A stretch of 64,000 bases of DNA from Paraburkholderia sp. BL25I1N1 (GCF_003002025.1 NZ_PVZB01000006.1:124001-188000); one strand, 5' to 3'. Positions 1 to 10,961 are shown, counted from the first letter of the stretch. The notes: generated by a model from the sequence alone, not told the origin. Numbers and translations: made by a program.

Positions 1-93
1 CAAGCCAACGGACCGCCGCCGCTGCCGCACGCCATGCTCGACGCGGCAAAGCACGCCGAAGTCCCGCTTCCCGGCGGAGCCGGCCCACTTTGA
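1..93 (+). CDS. C-terminal end of an unidentified protein (partial)
   Basis: An open frame runs from the window edge to a TGA at 91-93 and encodes the last 30 residues of a protein, rich in Pro, Ala and Gly. Third codon positions are mostly G or C, as in the real genes nearby, so this looks like true coding sequence. It ends 37 bases before tssA and on the same strand, so it probably belongs to the same T6SS operon. The fragment is too short to name a family. Confidence 0.45.
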   Translation, partial: QANGPPPLPHAMLDAAKHAEVPLPGGAGPL

Positions 94-130
94 ACACTGC
101 TCATACCGACTCCCCCAAAGACCTTCTCTC

Positions 131-1708
131 ATGCTGACAAACTTCCTCAGCGCACTGTTCGGCGCACGCGCGCCGTCCGATCTCGCCCGCTCGGCACAGG
201 GGCGCTGGGACGACTGGCTGCACCCCATCAGCGACGACGCGCCAGTCGGCACCGACCCCGGCTATGACGATGAATTCCTCGCGATCAAGGAGGAAGTCGC
301 CAAACTCTCGGAGGTCGACAACACGTTGATTGTCGATACTGCCGAACGCCTGCTCAAGCGTAGCGCGAAGGACGTACGGCTCGCCGTCTACTACCTCTAC
401 GGGCGCATGCGCCGCGACGGCGCGGAAGGTGTCGCTTCGGGTTTCGAATTGCTATCTGCATTCGTCGACCGTTTCGGCGACACGCTGTTGCCGGCGCGCG
501 TGGAAACGCGCAAGGCATCGCTCGAATGGCTGGCCGGTGGCACCTTCGCTGACCGGCTCGACCGCGTGCAGGGTTTGTCCGGCCCGCTGCTCGCGCGTAC
601 GCTGTCGGCGCTCGCGCTGATCAACGAGCGCACCGCGCCTTGGCCCGAAGCCGCGCGTCCTGACCTCGATCCGTTGTTCCGGCGCTTCGAAGGCCGCGTG
701 GAGTCGCCTGAATTGTCGGAAAGCTCAGGCAATAGCGGCACATCGGCGGAGAACTCGTCAGCCTCGGCGCTGCCATTGGCTGGGGGAGTGTCCTCGACTC
801 GTGAGTTGCTGGATCGCGCACGCCAGATGGTGCTGTTCCTGCGCGATCAGCCGCACGGCTATCTGGCGGCCTATCGGCTGATGCGCTGCGTGCGTTGGGA
901 CACACTCACCGAAGTGCCGCCGCATGAGGTCAGCGGCAAAACGCGGCTCGTGGCGCCGCGCGCGGAACTGCGCGCGCTTCTGAAACGTCTGCTGTTGCAG
1001 AGGCAATGGCCGGAGCTGCTGGAGCGCGTCGAGGCGGCGTTTGCCGAAGGCGCGAATCACTTCTGGCTGGACCTGCAGTACTACGCGTTCAGTGCCCAGG
1101 AACAGGCGGGCGGCGACTACGCAAAGGTCCGCGATCTGGCTGCCACCGACTGCGCGCTCATGCTCGAACGGCTGCCCGGTCTCGACCAGCTTTCATTCTC
1201 CGACGGCTCGCCGTTCGCCGACGACACGACACTCGAATGGATCGCGCGCCATGCCACGGTGCGCGATGTCGAGCGAGGCGAAAGCGTGACACCCGTGGCG
1301 GTGTCGTCGGTGAACGCGGACTGGGCGGAAACCGAAGCTCAGGCCGTCGAGCTCGCCGCACAGCAGGGTCTGGACGTCGCGTTCGCGTGGCTGCAACGCC
1401 TGCCCGCCGAGGATGGCGAGCGTGGCCGCTTCGTCCGGCAACTGGTGATGGCGCGCGTTGCCGAGCACGCGGATCGTCTGGACACCGCGCTGCATTTACT
1501 GTCCGTTCTCGATGCCGCAGCGCAACGCTTCCAACTCGCTGCATGGGAGCCTTCGTTGGCCTTCGACGCCAAATATCATCTTCTGCGCCTGCTCAGAATC
1601 CGCATGAACCGCAAGGACGCGGACAAGCCCGCGCTGACCGCCCGCGCCGACGTGCTGACGGGCGAGCTCACGGCGATCGACCCGGCGCGTGCCGTGACGT
1701 TCGCGTGA
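131..1708 (+). CDS. tssA: T6SS protein TssA, long VasJ-type
   Basis: A 525-residue TssA. The N-terminal ImpA_N domain (about residues 20-140, with the conserved WDDWLHPISDDAPVGTDP-like opening and a KDVRLAVYYLYGR segment) is followed by a Ser/Ala-rich linker near 195-220 and a long helical C-terminal half of the VasJ kind. TssA proteins cap the sheath or act at the baseplate of the T6SS in the cytoplasm. It is clearly longer than, and different in its C-terminal half from, the second TssA at 42141. The start is an ATG; tssF follows after 31 bases. Function is by family; the VasJ subtype is my reading of length and C-terminus. Confidence 0.88.
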   Translation: MLTNFLSALFGARAPSDLARSAQGRWDDWLHPISDDAPVGTDPGYDDEFLAIKEEVAKLSEVDNTLIVDTAERLLKRSAKDVRLAVYYLYGRMRRDGAEGVASGFELLSAFVDRFGDTLLPARVETRKASLEWLAGGTFADRLDRVQGLSGPLLARTLSALALINERTAPWPEAARPDLDPLFRRFEGRVESPELSESSGNSGTSAENSSASALPLAGGVSSTRELLDRARQMVLFLRDQPHGYLAAYRLMRCVRWDTLTEVPPHEVSGKTRLVAPRAELRALLKRLLLQRQWPELLERVEAAFAEGANHFWLDLQYYAFSAQEQAGGDYAKVRDLAATDCALMLERLPGLDQLSFSDGSPFADDTTLEWIARHATVRDVERGESVTPVAVSSVNADWAETEAQAVELAAQQGLDVAFAWLQRLPAEDGERGRFVRQLVMARVAEHADRLDTALHLLSVLDAAAQRFQLAAWEPSLAFDAKYHLLRLLRIRMNRKDADKPALTARADVLTGELTAIDPARAVTFA

Positions 1709-1739
1709 GCCGTACCCAGGATAGCGAAACTTTTAGCCC

Positions 1740-3563
1740 ATGAGCGAACCCATCAAAGACAACGAAATACTGCGTTATTACGAAGCGGAAATGCGCTACC
1801 TGCGCGAAGCTGGCAAGGAGTTCGCACACGCGTTTCCTGATCGCGCCCGCCGGTTGAACATTGACCGCATCGGCGAGCGCGATCCCCACGTCGAACGATT
1901 GTTCGAAGGCTTTGCATTCCTGATGGGCCGCCTGCGTCACAAGCTCGACGATGAACTGCCCGAGCTGACCGAAGGGCTCGTCAGCATGCTGTGGCCGCAT
2001 TACCTGCGCATGATTCCATCTCTGTCGATCCTCGAAGTGAGTCCGGCCCACGGCGTGCTGCAAAAGCACGAAACGCTCGCAGCCGGACTCGAGGTGACGT
2101 CCGATCCGATTCGGGCAGGCTTGTCCGCAAGTGCGCATGAAGACGCCGTGGAATGCGTGTACCGGACGACGCAGGACATCGACCTCTATCCGCTGCGTTT
2201 GAGCGAGGCGAACGCTTATGCCCGCGAGGACGGCCGCTCGGTACTGCGCTTCCGGCTGGACGTGCAGCCGCAGGCGCGGCGCGAGCTACTCGAAGTGCCG
2301 CGACTTCGTTTCTACCTGAACGCAGACCGGCCCGTTGCACTGGCGTTGTACGCCGCGCTCATCGCGGCGCCGGTCGCAATCAACGTGCGCACGCCGGGCC
2401 ATCCGGTCGACCGTCGCGGCTTACCTCGGGCCATGCCCGGCCTGCGTTTCGAACCCGCCGGGTTTGCCGCGAACGAACGCCTGTGGCCGAAGGCCGATAA
2501 TGCGTTCGGCGGCTACCAGCTATTGCTCGAATATTTTACGTTCCCGGAAAAATTCATGTTCGTGGACCTGCTCGGCCTGGACATGCACGCGATTCCTCAG
2601 GACGCGCCGTATTTCGACGTCGAGGTCGTCCTGGAGAAGTCCTATCCGGACGACATGCGTTTCTCGGCCGACAACGTGCGGCTCTTCTGCACGCCGATCA
2701 TCAACCTGTTCCAGCTTGAGGCTGACCCGGTCACCGCGACGCAGTTCGAAACCGAATACCGCGTGCACGCGACTGAACACTACGGTAGCCATGTGGACGT
2801 GTATTCGGTCGATACAGTGCAAGGCTTTGAGGTCGGATCGGGGCGCCGCTTCGAGTACGCGCCGTTCGCGGCTTTTCGCCATCGCGGCGGCATGCTGCGT
2901 CACGAGATGCCTGAACGGTATTTCCACACCCGCATGCGGCGCGGCCCGTCGGGGCGCTTCGACACTTGGATCGTGCTCGGCGGCCATGCATGGGAGCATC
3001 AAACGACGCTGCCGAAGGAAACGCTGTCGCTGTCGGTAACGGGTACTAATGGCGTGTTGCCACGCCAAGGTCTGCGCGAAGCGGGCATCACGCGCATGCG
3101 CGGCGGATTCACTAACATCGGTTCGGTGCGCAACCTGACCGCGCCGACGCTGCCGGTCTATCCGCCAACCGGCGATCGTCTCCATTGGCGCGTGTTGTCC
3201 CATCTGGCGCCGAACTATCTGTCGCTGCTGAACCCGGAAATCCTGCGCGGTTCGCTTGCGCTGTATGACTGGACCGAGGGCGAGCTGAACCGGCGCCGCA
3301 TCGAGGCGATGACTGACGTCAAACATCGTCAGTTGCAGAAACTCGTGAAGGGCGGCGTGCAGCGGGGTGTGGAGATCGAGGTGACGCTCGACAGCAACCG
3401 GTTCGCGGGTGATGGCGATATCGAACTGTTCGGCGGCATGCTGAACCGTTTCCTCGGGCTGTACGCGACGCTCAACCTGTTCACGAGGCTCGTAATCGTG
3501 TTGCAACCCACGGGCCGTCGCATTGTATGGCCCGAGACGAAGGGCGCTGGAGCACCGTTTTGA
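1740..3563 (+). CDS. tssF: T6SS baseplate protein TssF
   Basis: A 607-residue TssF (ImpG/VasA family), at the family's usual length. The N-terminus contains the hallmark pattern YYEAEMRYLREAGKEFA followed by DPHVERLFEGFAFLMGRLR and ELPELTEGLVSMLWPHYLR. TssF forms the baseplate wedge with TssG, TssE and TssK in the cytoplasm and holds the spike. It sits between tssA and tssG, and its stop overlaps the likely TTG start of tssG by four bases, indicating translational coupling. A paralogue with the same N-terminal motif but otherwise divergent sequence lies at 36480, so this is a separate T6SS and not a recent duplication. Confidence 0.93.
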   Translation: MSEPIKDNEILRYYEAEMRYLREAGKEFAHAFPDRARRLNIDRIGERDPHVERLFEGFAFLMGRLRHKLDDELPELTEGLVSMLWPHYLRMIPSLSILEVSPAHGVLQKHETLAAGLEVTSDPIRAGLSASAHEDAVECVYRTTQDIDLYPLRLSEANAYAREDGRSVLRFRLDVQPQARRELLEVPRLRFYLNADRPVALALYAALIAAPVAINVRTPGHPVDRRGLPRAMPGLRFEPAGFAANERLWPKADNAFGGYQLLLEYFTFPEKFMFVDLLGLDMHAIPQDAPYFDVEVVLEKSYPDDMRFSADNVRLFCTPIINLFQLEADPVTATQFETEYRVHATEHYGSHVDVYSVDTVQGFEVGSGRRFEYAPFAAFRHRGGMLRHEMPERYFHTRMRRGPSGRFDTWIVLGGHAWEHQTTLPKETLSLSVTGTNGVLPRQGLREAGITRMRGGFTNIGSVRNLTAPTLPVYPPTGDRLHWRVLSHLAPNYLSLLNPEILRGSLALYDWTEGELNRRRIEAMTDVKHRQLQKLVKGGVQRGVEIEVTLDSNRFAGDGDIELFGGMLNRFLGLYATLNLFTRLVIVLQPTGRRIVWPETKGAGAPF

Positions 3564-4618
3564 ACGCGCCGGATCGGACGTCTTTGGCATATGCCGACCG
3601 CGCGCTGCTGCCGGTGCTGCTCCATGACGCGACGCGAATGAATTTCTTCCGTTTCTGCGAGTTGATCGAACTTGCCGCTCCAGCGAAACCGTCATTGGGC
3701 ACGACAGATTCGCTCGCCGACGAGCCAGTGCGCTTCCGGTCACACACACGGCTCGGATTTCCCAACCGCGAAATCGATGCAGTCGAATACGACCTGGACA
3801 ACCCGGCGGCGGCGCCAGCGGTTCGCACGACGTTCCTCGGCCTGTACGGCGTCGATGCGCGCATGCCGTCGTACTTCGTCGACGAGGTTGCGCAGACCCG
3901 CGACGGCGCAGAGCCGCTGTCGGCGTTCCTCGATTTGTTCCATCATCGGATCGCGACGCAGTACTACCGTGTGTGGCGCAAGTATCGCTATCCAGCCGGT
4001 TTCAGAAGCGGCGGTACGGATGAGATTTCGCAATACCTGCTGAGCTTCGCCGGCCTCGGCATCGGTGCGCCGGAGATCGCGCGGTCGGTCGGCATACGCA
4101 AGCTGCTGTCGATGCTCGGGCTAGCCAGCCAGAAAACGCGCACGGCTGAGGGGCTCGCGGGCGTGTTGCAGCACGCGGTGCCCGACGCCCGGATCATGGT
4201 GGAGGAGTTCTATCCGGTATGGACCCACGCGGAAGGCTACGAGCGTGGCGCCTTGGGCGATGGCTGTCTGCTCGGCCGGGGCTTCTTCGACCGGTCAAAT
4301 ACAGTGCGCGTGGTCATTACGCCACGCACGCGCGAGTCCGTGCTCGGCTTGATTCCTGGACAGGCGACGCACCGGGAGGTCATGGCGCTGCTGCGCTTCT
4401 ATCTCGGCTACGAGGCACAAGCGCAGCTGGAAATGCATGTCAGCGCGCCACTTATGCCGACTCAGCAACTCAATTCAGATCAGGTGAGGCTGGGCTACAC
4501 CACGCGATTGCCGCAGCCAGCCGAACGGGATCGCGCGACCGGTCTGACTCGGGTCCGGCTAGGCACGTGGGCGGGCAGCAGCGCCCGACACGACGCCCCA
4601 CCACTCACTGCGCACTGA
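3560..4618 (+). CDS. tssG: T6SS baseplate protein TssG
   Basis: TssG (ImpH/VasB family), about 352 residues, partner of TssF in the baseplate wedge. The N-terminal segment LLPVLLHDATRMNFFRFCEL is a variant of the usual TssG opening (helix followed by F-F-x-x-V/C-x-L), and HHRIATQYYRVWRKYRYP in the middle is also typical. I prefer a TTG start at 3560, which overlaps the tssF stop and has GGAG seven bases upstream; an in-frame ATG at 3527 would add 11 residues but has no clear ribosome site. The frame ends at 4618, 32 bases before tssJ. Confidence 0.87.
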   Translation: MNAPDRTSLAYADRALLPVLLHDATRMNFFRFCELIELAAPAKPSLGTTDSLADEPVRFRSHTRLGFPNREIDAVEYDLDNPAAAPAVRTTFLGLYGVDARMPSYFVDEVAQTRDGAEPLSAFLDLFHHRIATQYYRVWRKYRYPAGFRSGGTDEISQYLLSFAGLGIGAPEIARSVGIRKLLSMLGLASQKTRTAEGLAGVLQHAVPDARIMVEEFYPVWTHAEGYERGALGDGCLLGRGFFDRSNTVRVVITPRTRESVLGLIPGQATHREVMALLRFYLGYEAQAQLEMHVSAPLMPTQQLNSDQVRLGYTTRLPQPAERDRATGLTRVRLGTWAGSSARHDAPPLTAH

Positions 4619-4650
4619 CACAATAATCAATGAATTTGGAGTACAACGGG

Positions 4651-5271
4651 ATGGGCACAATGATAAGAAAACTTCGCACTTGCGCTGCGGCTTTGGCCAC
4701 TTTGGCCATGACGGCATGCGGAGTGGGGCAGGCGGTGACGGACAGCACCGTCGACGCGGCGAAATGGGCATTCACGACGCAGGTGAAGACGATGAACGTG
4801 GAGCTGGTCAGCCGCGCGTCGTTGAACACGAACGGCGCCGGGCAATCCTTGTCGACGGTGGTACGCATTTATCAGTTGAAGACGCCGCAGGCATTCCAGC
4901 AACTCGACTACGCACAACTGCAGACGAACGATCTCGATGCACTGAAGCCCGACCTGCTGGCGACTAAAGATGTCGTGCTGCGCCCTGACGCGAGTGCGAG
5001 TATCAGCGAGCCGATGAACGGCGACGCGGCGTATGTCGGCGTCGTCGCATTCTTTCGGGACGCCGGCCGCGAATCGACTTGGAAACTGCTGATTCCGAAG
5101 AAACAGTGGAAGAACACCGACCCGGTGAAGATCGAGGCCCGCGACAACACGTTGAAACTCGTTGGTGCGACCGCGGACACCGTCAAGCGCAACGCGCCGC
5201 AGCAGAGCGTGCCGAATCCGCCCAGGCCGAAGTCGCCGGTGTCGACCGAATATGGCACGCAGGCGGGGTGA
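4651..5271 (+). CDS. tssJ: T6SS outer-membrane lipoprotein TssJ
   Basis: A TssJ-family lipoprotein of about 206 residues. The N-terminus has basic residues, a hydrophobic run and a lipobox ending MTAC at Cys23, so the mature protein should be lipid-anchored in the outer membrane. The body has the TssJ beta-sandwich pattern, including VVRIYQLKTPQAFQQLDYAQL and YVGVVAFFRD. TssJ links TssM to the outer membrane. The start at 4651 has GGAG nine bases upstream; an in-frame ATG at 4630 would precede that site. It is the last T6SS gene of this cluster in the window. Confidence 0.88.
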   Translation: MGTMIRKLRTCAAALATLAMTACGVGQAVTDSTVDAAKWAFTTQVKTMNVELVSRASLNTNGAGQSLSTVVRIYQLKTPQAFQQLDYAQLQTNDLDALKPDLLATKDVVLRPDASASISEPMNGDAAYVGVVAFFRDAGRESTWKLLIPKKQWKNTDPVKIEARDNTLKLVGATADTVKRNAPQQSVPNPPRPKSPVSTEYGTQAG

Positions 5272-5380
5272 CAACGCCGCCGCGAACCGTCCGGTTGCTC
5301 ATGAAAGTTTATGAAGGCGTTCGCGTGCTACGCCCAAAGCGCTGACTCTGGTCGACCGCCTTGCATGGAAGGAGACGAAC

Positions 5381-5624
5381 ATGACCAAGCTAACCGCCAA
5401 GATCAAGCACGAATTCCTGTAGATGATTGCACGGACAATCTGCTTCGTCGTCGTCCTGCACATTGTCGCGATCATGCGCGCGCTGATTAGACAAGGCTAC
5501 GATGTCACGCTGCTGACCTCGGTCTTCGTCACCTCGCCGCATTGAGTCTCTGCAATTCGGTGTTGATCGCCAGCATGCTGCCGTTCATTAACCGTTTCCC
5601 GCAGAAATCGCTGAACATTCCCTC
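5381..5624 (+). pseudogene. Decayed small membrane-protein gene
   Basis: A strong ribosome site (GGAGA) precedes an ATG at 5381. The frame reads MTKLTAKIKHEFL and then meets TAG at 5420. It continues in the same frame with hydrophobic residues (FVVVLHIVAIMRALIRQG) to TGA at 5543, and similarity seems to go on in another frame from 5539 with SVLIASMLPFINRFPQKSL. From memory, this order of segments resembles a conserved small integral membrane protein of proteobacteria carrying a MLPFINRFP-like motif. One stop and one frameshift mean it cannot be made as a single chain. The family link is recollection, not a search. Confidence 0.6.
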
Positions 5625-5639
5625 GCCAATGCGCCGAAC

Positions 5640-6716
5640 TCACTTGCACAGCAAAAGCAAGCGCTCCTGATCCGTACACGTCGGACGCGGTTTCGGTGTG
5701 CCCTGCTGGGCGGCCGTGGCGTTCATCGCGGCGCTCTTGTTCGTGAGGCACGCGCGCAGATGTTTCTCAACCGGCGAGTAGTATTTCCACCCGCGCACGA
5801 GCGGCGGCAACTCCAGCTTCACCTGCTTCCATTTCGGATGCCCGTGTTCCTGGAGATTGTCGAAGTTGGCGCAGAGCGAGTCGGCAAAGTGGTTGAGATT
5901 GCCGACGGTGTCGCGCAGGCCATAATCGTAGGTGACGAGAAACGCCTTGACGGTCAGCGCGGGCACATCTTCCTTGAGCCAGGTGGGATAGCTGGTCGCG
6001 CGGATCGTCGTGGGGAAATAGGTTTGTTTGGCACGGCTGGTTTCGGGTGCGGCCGGATCGGCCTTCAGAAGACGGATCTGCTGCAACAGGTCGGGATTCA
6101 TATCGTTGAACAGCTTGGCCGGCTGTCCGACCACGATGATCGCGACATCCACTTTCTTCACGATCAACGCGGCCAGCGCATCTTCATTGCTGAGATGCTG
6201 GATGTTCTGCTCGGGTATCGCCTGACCGAACATCAGGTGATACAGCGTCGTGGCCGACTGCGCGGTTCCGCTGCCAATCAGGCCGACGCTAATGCTTTTG
6301 TCCTTGATATCGGCAAGGGTTTTCAGGGGCGAGTCCGCGCGCACCACGACGTTAATTTCCTCGTCGTAAAGCGGCATGATGAGCCGCAGCGGCCGGATCG
6401 CCGTGCCGGCGTCGGCGTTGCCGGCGTTGGCCATGTCGATGTAAGCCTGGTACACGTCGGATTGCACGAGCGCCAGTTTCACGCCCGGTTCGAAGCGCAT
6501 GCGTTGCACGTTTTCAGCCGAGCCCTTGGACGCCATCACTTCCAGGTCGATGCCCGCCGGCTGCGCAACCCATTTCGACAGATCCTGGCCGATCTGGATA
6601 TACGTGCCCCGTTCCGGTCCGGTGACGATCTTGTAATGCGCCGGCTCCGCGCAGGCCAGCGAAGACACGACCATCAACGCCAGCCCCAGCCATCCCGTGA
6701 GAAGTCTCTTCAGCAT
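5640..6716 (-). CDS. TAXI-family TRAP solute-binding protein (orphan)
   Basis: A 358-residue periplasmic binding protein. Residues 1-23 form a signal peptide ending SLACA. The mature part opens with YKIVTGPERGTYIQIGQDLS, the TAXI-family ligand-binding start, followed by MASKGSAENVQRM and LALVQSDVYQAY, the standard TAXI core. Such proteins deliver organic acids or amino acids to a TRAP permease. No TRAP membrane subunit (DctQ/DctM) lies in the window, so the partner is elsewhere or the protein has another role. The C-terminal 35 residues are a Pro/Cys-containing extension. It sits downstream of the zinc-ribbon gene on the same strand, with a 193-base gap, beside a T6SS locus. Confidence 0.88.
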   Translation of the reverse strand: MLKRLLTGWLGLALMVVSSLACAEPAHYKIVTGPERGTYIQIGQDLSKWVAQPAGIDLEVMASKGSAENVQRMRFEPGVKLALVQSDVYQAYIDMANAGNADAGTAIRPLRLIMPLYDEEINVVVRADSPLKTLADIKDKSISVGLIGSGTAQSATTLYHLMFGQAIPEQNIQHLSNEDALAALIVKKVDVAIIVVGQPAKLFNDMNPDLLQQIRLLKADPAAPETSRAKQTYFPTTIRATSYPTWLKEDVPALTVKAFLVTYDYGLRDTVGNLNHFADSLCANFDNLQEHGHPKWKQVKLELPPLVRGWKYYSPVEKHLRACLTNKSAAMNATAAQQGTPKPRPTCTDQERLLLLCK

Positions 6717-6909
6717 GGTCTCTCTACCTATCGGTCAGGTTCGTATGACTTCGCGCGTCGACGCGCACGAAGCACCAGTGAGCCGGATTGCCATGTCATG
6801 TTCTATGTGCCGCGCCTGCCCCGTCCGTCTGTTACCTCTCAAACCGAGGGCGCCTATACGTGCCATTCCCGGGCAGACTAGTTATACGATTCGGTATCCA
6901 AACTATCTG

Positions 6910-8181
6910 TCACTGGCCGGATGAACCACCTGCGGAGGGCTTCGCGGCATTCGTCGCCGGACGTTTCCAGCCGGAGTCCTTGATCGCGCGTTCCCGTGCC
7001 TCGACGCTATTGCCGTCGGGCGTCGCGGTGGTGGAGCGCGGGGCGGCCACTATCACGTCGCTGTTCGGCGGCAAACCTTTGGACAGTGGAGTCTGCGATT
7101 GAACCACCTGCTGTGACGACGGAGCGGCTCGCGTTTGCGCCGACGCTTTGCCTTGTGGCGGCGCGCCGGCTGCGCCACGCGGAGTGAGCGGCGCCCAGCC
7201 GGTCTCGCGAATCACGCGTTCAAGTATGGACTTCGCAGTGTCGCTGCCGGTGTCGATCGCGAGCGCCTCGTTGGCGTACTGGCGTGCGCAGGGCCACGAC
7301 TGCTGCGCGGCGCAAGTTTGCGCGGCTTGCAAGGCGGCGTCGCGGCGGGCGGTCAGCGGCTTCAATTCTGTCGCGAGGTCTTCGGCGTCGGAATTGCCCG
7401 GTTGCATCGTTTGCGCGACGCCGAGTGCGGCCTGCGCTGAAGAGAGATCGTTGGCGCGGGAGGCGAGACGCGCCGCCTGCACGGCTTGCGCTGCATCGCG
7501 GAACTGCGGCGCGGGCTTGGCGGGCACAACGGGCACCGCCGGCGCGACGGGCGTTGCCGGCATCGCTTGTATAGCTTGCACCGGCTTCGCGGGATTGACG
7601 GACGTGGCGGGCTTGCCCGCGGCGGCAGACGGGTTGGCCGACTGGGCCGGCGAATATAGTGCGATCGTGCCCGTCGTCGTTCTGGCGTCCTGAGCAGTTT
7701 CGCTCTCGGCAGGCTGGTCGTTATTCCCGCTCGACACATCGCGCCCGCTGAATAGCGCATATCCGACATACGCCAGGCCGATTACGCCAACTGCCCCGAT
7801 CGCATAAAGCATTTTACGCAACGAGATTGAACCGCGACCCTCCGCATAAGGCATGGCGGGAAGAGGCGCGATCGGCCTGTCCGTTGAAACGAGTGCTGAC
7901 GCAGGCATCACTGCTTCGGCTCGGACCGGGTCGTCCATGAACGCGACGCGCGTCGTCGGGTCGGTTTCATCGGCTGTCGCCGGGTCGAGGCTGTTTTTTT
8001 GCGCTGCTTTATTCATGGCGCTGGCGCGGCTGCCGGGGATCACGGTGCGCTTGTGCGGACCCGCATCGAGCGGATGCACCTCGCCGCAATAGGGGCAATA
8101 GTCGACTTGCCGGTACAGCGCGCCGCCACACCGCTTGCAAGGCGTCGGAAAACTGTGGCCGAGTAGTGTCTGGGTGGACAT
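6910..8181 (-). CDS. Zinc-ribbon single-pass membrane protein
   Basis: A 423-residue protein. The N-terminus carries a four-cysteine zinc ribbon (Cys15, Cys18, Cys29, Cys32: CKRCGG and CPYCGE). A single transmembrane helix lies near 125-147 (MLYAIGAVGVIGLAYVGYALF). After it come a low-complexity Pro/Ala/Val stretch (about 190-250) and a helical region with two Cys (CAAQQSWPCARQYANEAL) that looks like a TPR-type repeat. The likely topology is cytoplasmic ribbon and periplasmic C-terminus. It may form a transcription unit with the TAXI gene. Specific function unknown; the position next to the T6SS locus suggests, but does not prove, an accessory role. Confidence 0.8.
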   Translation of the reverse strand: MSTQTLLGHSFPTPCKRCGGALYRQVDYCPYCGEVHPLDAGPHKRTVIPGSRASAMNKAAQKNSLDPATADETDPTTRVAFMDDPVRAEAVMPASALVSTDRPIAPLPAMPYAEGRGSISLRKMLYAIGAVGVIGLAYVGYALFSGRDVSSGNNDQPAESETAQDARTTTGTIALYSPAQSANPSAAAGKPATSVNPAKPVQAIQAMPATPVAPAVPVVPAKPAPQFRDAAQAVQAARLASRANDLSSAQAALGVAQTMQPGNSDAEDLATELKPLTARRDAALQAAQTCAAQQSWPCARQYANEALAIDTGSDTAKSILERVIRETGWAPLTPRGAAGAPPQGKASAQTRAAPSSQQVVQSQTPLSKGLPPNSDVIVAAPRSTTATPDGNSVEARERAIKDSGWKRPATNAAKPSAGGSSGQ

Positions 8182-8480
8182 GCTGTGGACCCACCTTTGG
8201 AAAACGATGCCATTACGGCATGTTCCGGATCATGTTGAAGCGGCAGCCAGGTCCGCGGGAATCACGATCCACATGCGCCGGAGAGTCTTGGGCGGCCAGC
8301 CCACGCTTGCGCTGCCGCTGGTTGCAATATGTGGGGTTTCAATCGGGACGTCAATCGCCGTTGCTACCTATCTTATGTGCGCCAGCGAACATTGGTAGGT
8401 AGGACGAAATAGCCGCTATATCGGCAGGACGAACGGACGCGGGGGTTTTTTCACACGAATCGACGGAGGGCGAAAACAGA
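8182..8480. other. Intergenic stretch upstream of the zinc-ribbon gene
   Basis: About 300 bases without a convincing gene. Short frames here have no family features and no ribosome site. The promoter of the leftward zinc-ribbon gene should lie in the part nearest 8182, but no clear -35/-10 pair is visible to me. Confidence 0.4.
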
Positions 8481-8512
8481 ACGAGGCCGGCGCGCATGGC
8501 GTCCGGCCTCGT
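8481..8512 (-). terminator. Intrinsic terminator of the DHA2 exporter gene
   Basis: A perfect 10-bp GC-rich stem (8481-8490 with 8503-8512, arm ACGAGGCCGG) encloses a 12-base loop. Read leftward it lies 45 bases beyond the exporter stop codon and is followed by TCTGTTTTCG, a moderate T tract. Confidence 0.7.
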
Positions 8513-8556
8513 CATTAAGCGCACGCATCAAGCGTCTGAAGCAGGCGGGAAAATAC

Positions 8557-10166
<1,610 letters not shown>

Positions 10167-10961
10167 ATGGCAAGGATCCCGTCCGACGATCGAAGCGTGA
10201 AAAGCGCGCCGCCTGATACGGCTGCCGTGAAGGTCCGCAAGGGGCGTTCCGCGCCCGGTCGGGGTGTCGAAGCCCAGGCGAGCGGTTCGTCGGTGCAAGC
10301 AGAGGCGGCCGCCGCGCCGGCACGGCGTCCGGGCCGGCCTCCAGGCGCGGCGCGCGGACCGGAGCAGCGCAGCCGCCTGCTCGACGCCGCGCTCGTGCTG
10401 TTCGCGCGGCAGGGCATCGTCGATACCACGCTCGGAGAAATTGCCCGCGAGGCCGGTTTCACGCCGGCCATGATGCATTACTACTTCAAGACGCGCGATC
10501 AGCTGCTCGACGTGTTGATCGACGAACGTTTCGCGCCGCTGCGCGCGGGGCTCGGCGTGCCGTTCCAGGAAAATCCCGACGATCCGGTCGCGGCCATCAC
10601 GCAACTCGCGCAGCGGCTGGTGCAGGTGGCGGACGAGCATCCGTGGTTTCCATCGCTGTGGGTGCGCGAAGTAATCAGCGACGGCGGCCTGTTGCGCCAG
10701 CGCATGCACGAGCGCTTCGGCAACGCGCACCAGAAGGCGTCGCTGTCGGCTATTGCCCGGTGGCAGAAGGAAGGGCGGCTGAACGCGGGGCTGGAACCCG
10801 CGCTCGTCTTCGTCACGTTACTGGGACTGACGATTTTGCCGCTGGCCACGTCGAAGCTATGGTGTAACGACCCGCTTCGCCGCAATATCGGTGGAGCGGA
10901 AATCGCGCGGCATGCCGTGGCTTTGCTGGTGCAAGGTATCGGTCCGGCGAAGCCCGGTTGA
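10167..10961 (+). CDS. TetR/AcrR-family transcriptional regulator
   Basis: About 264 residues from the ATG at 10167. The first 65 residues are a low-complexity, basic and Ala/Pro-rich tail ending in RRPGRPPG, an AT-hook-like patch. A TetR helix-turn-helix follows (RSRLLDAALVLFARQGIVDTTLGEIAREAGFTPAMMHYYFKTRDQLLDVL). The C-terminal helical domain would bind an inducer. It is divergent from the DHA2 exporter and probably represses it. The frame is open upstream to 10035, but that part overlaps the exporter start and lacks coding character. Confidence 0.9.
   Translation: MARIPSDDRSVKSAPPDTAAVKVRKGRSAPGRGVEAQASGSSVQAEAAAAPARRPGRPPGAARGPEQRSRLLDAALVLFARQGIVDTTLGEIAREAGFTPAMMHYYFKTRDQLLDVLIDERFAPLRAGLGVPFQENPDDPVAAITQLAQRLVQVADEHPWFPSLWVREVISDGGLLRQRMHERFGNAHQKASLSAIARWQKEGRLNAGLEPALVFVTLLGLTILPLATSKLWCNDPLRRNIGGAEIARHAVALLVQGIGPAKPG

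Noticed and set aside
5640..6716. Complete TRAP transporter
   Set aside because: Only the solute-binding subunit is encoded; no small or large membrane subunit was found on either strand nearby.
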